Of a stretch of 6,948 nucleotides of DNA, positions 6,194 through 6,948 are shown in pieces (the stretch's first letter is position 1; each line of letters starts with the position of its first letter). A program made the position numbers and the translations under genes. The notes under the pieces are model-generated. The model made no database searches. It had not been told where the DNA came from and saw nothing but the letters and a program-made list of their open reading frames with translations. Source of the stretch: an uncultured Bacillota bacterium. GTDB lineage: Bacteria; Bacillota_I; Bacilli_A; RF39; UBA660. The stretch covers positions 1-6,948 of the forward strand of contig CAJKKJ010000041.1 of NCBI GenBank assembly GCA_905200435.1, in the 5' to 3' direction.

Positions 6194-6948
6194 AAATATC
6201 GTTATCTAATAGTATATATGTTTTTTTATTCTTCAATATGCTAACTATTTTTTTATACTCCTCTATTTTTTCAATAATATATATTTTATTTTTATCATAA
6301 TTATTTTCAATTAGTTTTTCATATATTAAAGGCATATTATTAGTATTAAGTAAAATTATATAACTGAATTCTTTCGAAAGCAATGAACCAAAAGCCTTAT
6401 TAATTTCTTCATCTGCATTCTTTATACCACCAGTTACAATTACTTTATTACCTTTATAACCACTTATTAAATCTAATCCTTCATAATGATTATAACAATT
6501 ATAACATTTTGTATTTGTTATTAATGTACCATCATCATTTTGAATTATTTTAATTTTTTTAGGTTTTAAATTGTTTAACCCCCTCCTAATTTCTGAATCG
6601 CTTAATTTTAAATAATTTCCTAAAGCATATAATGTTAAAGCCATTTTATTCTCATCATAACTGATTAAATCAGTTATAAGAGTATGTTTCTTATTTTCAT
6701 AAATATAAGTTATTAAACTCTTACCATTATTATATTTAATGCTTTTAATATTGTAATCACCATTATTTTCTGAAACAACAATATCATTAACATATCCCAT
6801 ATCAAAATTAATTATTTTTTTTATTTTTAAATTGTCATTATTAGAAACAATTATTTTTATAAATTTGTCATATTTTTTCTTAAATTCTTTATATATATTT
6901 TGTTCATCTTCTATAAATAAAATATCATGCCTAAAATCTAAAAAAGAT
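6192..6948 (-). CDS. MurF-like Mur ligase, C-terminal 251 residues; N-terminus beyond window
   Basis: The reading frame is open to the window edge (first full codon 6947-6945); the ATG at 6800 is an internal methionine. Layout fits the central and C-terminal domains of Gram-positive MurF, which adds D-Ala-D-Ala to the UDP-MurNAc-tripeptide. Numbering visible residues: a family-like LDF-H...I segment (3-10), helix region KMALTLYALGNYLKLSDSEI (101-120), LKP (127-129), GTLI (140-143), CYN (148-150, where MurF has the YNANP/YNSNP motif), VIVTGGI (169-175, compare VTPGMIELG) and a terminal LLDND (compare LENDLPD). Several hallmarks are missing: the HN..N motif reads EN..A, the Arg after LKP is Lys, and the YNxNP motif is CYNCYN. 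It is co-transcribed with murE. It could be a fast-evolving MurF or a non-catalytic paralogue; the ATP-binding region is outside the window. Confidence 0.62.
   Translation of the reverse strand, partial: SFLDFRHDILFIEDEQNIYKEFKKKYDKFIKIIVSNNDNLKIKKIINFDMGYVNDIVVSENNGDYNIKSIKYNNGKSLITYIYENKKHTLITDLISYDENKMALTLYALGNYLKLSDSEIRRGLNNLKPKKIKIIQNDDGTLITNTKCYNCYNHYEGLDLISGYKGNKVIVTGGIKNADEEINKAFGSLLSKEFSYIILLNTNNMPLIYEKLIENNYDKNKIYIIEKIEEYKKIVSILKNKKTYILLDNDI

Noticed and set aside
6192..6800. Complete 202-residue gene starting at ATG 6800
   Set aside because: The frame continues without a stop upstream of 6800 to the window edge, and the added 49 residues fit a Mur ligase central domain, so the ATG is internal.

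Overview
The window is very AT-rich, uses the standard code (TGG for Trp, TGA as a stop), has strong AGGAGG ribosome binding sites, and carries a peptidoglycan ligase of the meso-diaminopimelate type. This fits a walled, low-G+C Firmicutes-type bacterium. I cannot name the species. Every gene I can support lies on the minus strand, so transcription runs from high to low coordinates.

Layout in the direction of transcription. (1) 6948-6192 is the C-terminal two thirds or so of a MurF-like Mur ligase, open to the window edge and lacking several family hallmarks. (2) 6184-4862 is murE, 7 nt further on, with its stop codon inside the loop of an intrinsic terminator. (3) 4847-4801 holds a good sigma-A-type promoter and a 14-bp perfect inverted repeat. 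(4) 4790-3000 and 3003-1219 are two adjacent genes overlapping by 4 bp (ATGA). Each has a DUF6273-like N-terminal half and a MoxR/AAA_5-like ATPase C-terminal half. (5) 1192-1044 is a compact regulatory region: promoter, a 27-codon U-rich leader reading frame and a terminator-like hairpin. (6) 1010-1 is the start of a uracil permease gene (uraA/pyrP), cut by the window edge.

The most unusual part is the ATPase pair. The last 323 or so codons of both genes are identical at the DNA level (950 bp without a mismatch, including silent positions). The first 269 codons are clearly homologous in layout but strongly diverged. The switch from identical to diverged falls at the domain junction. This looks like a constant ATPase module carrying two different sensor or recognition modules, kept identical by gene conversion or assembled by module swapping. 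I know of no described system with this layout, and no partner protein is visible here.

The second notable item is the leader of the uracil permease gene. Its architecture (leader peptide, weak hairpin, U-rich stretch, terminator hairpin overlapping the leader stop) resembles the UTP-sensitive attenuator of enterobacterial pyrBI rather than the PyrR attenuators usual in Firmicutes. The Mur genes and uraA are otherwise ordinary housekeeping functions flanking the ATPase cassette.
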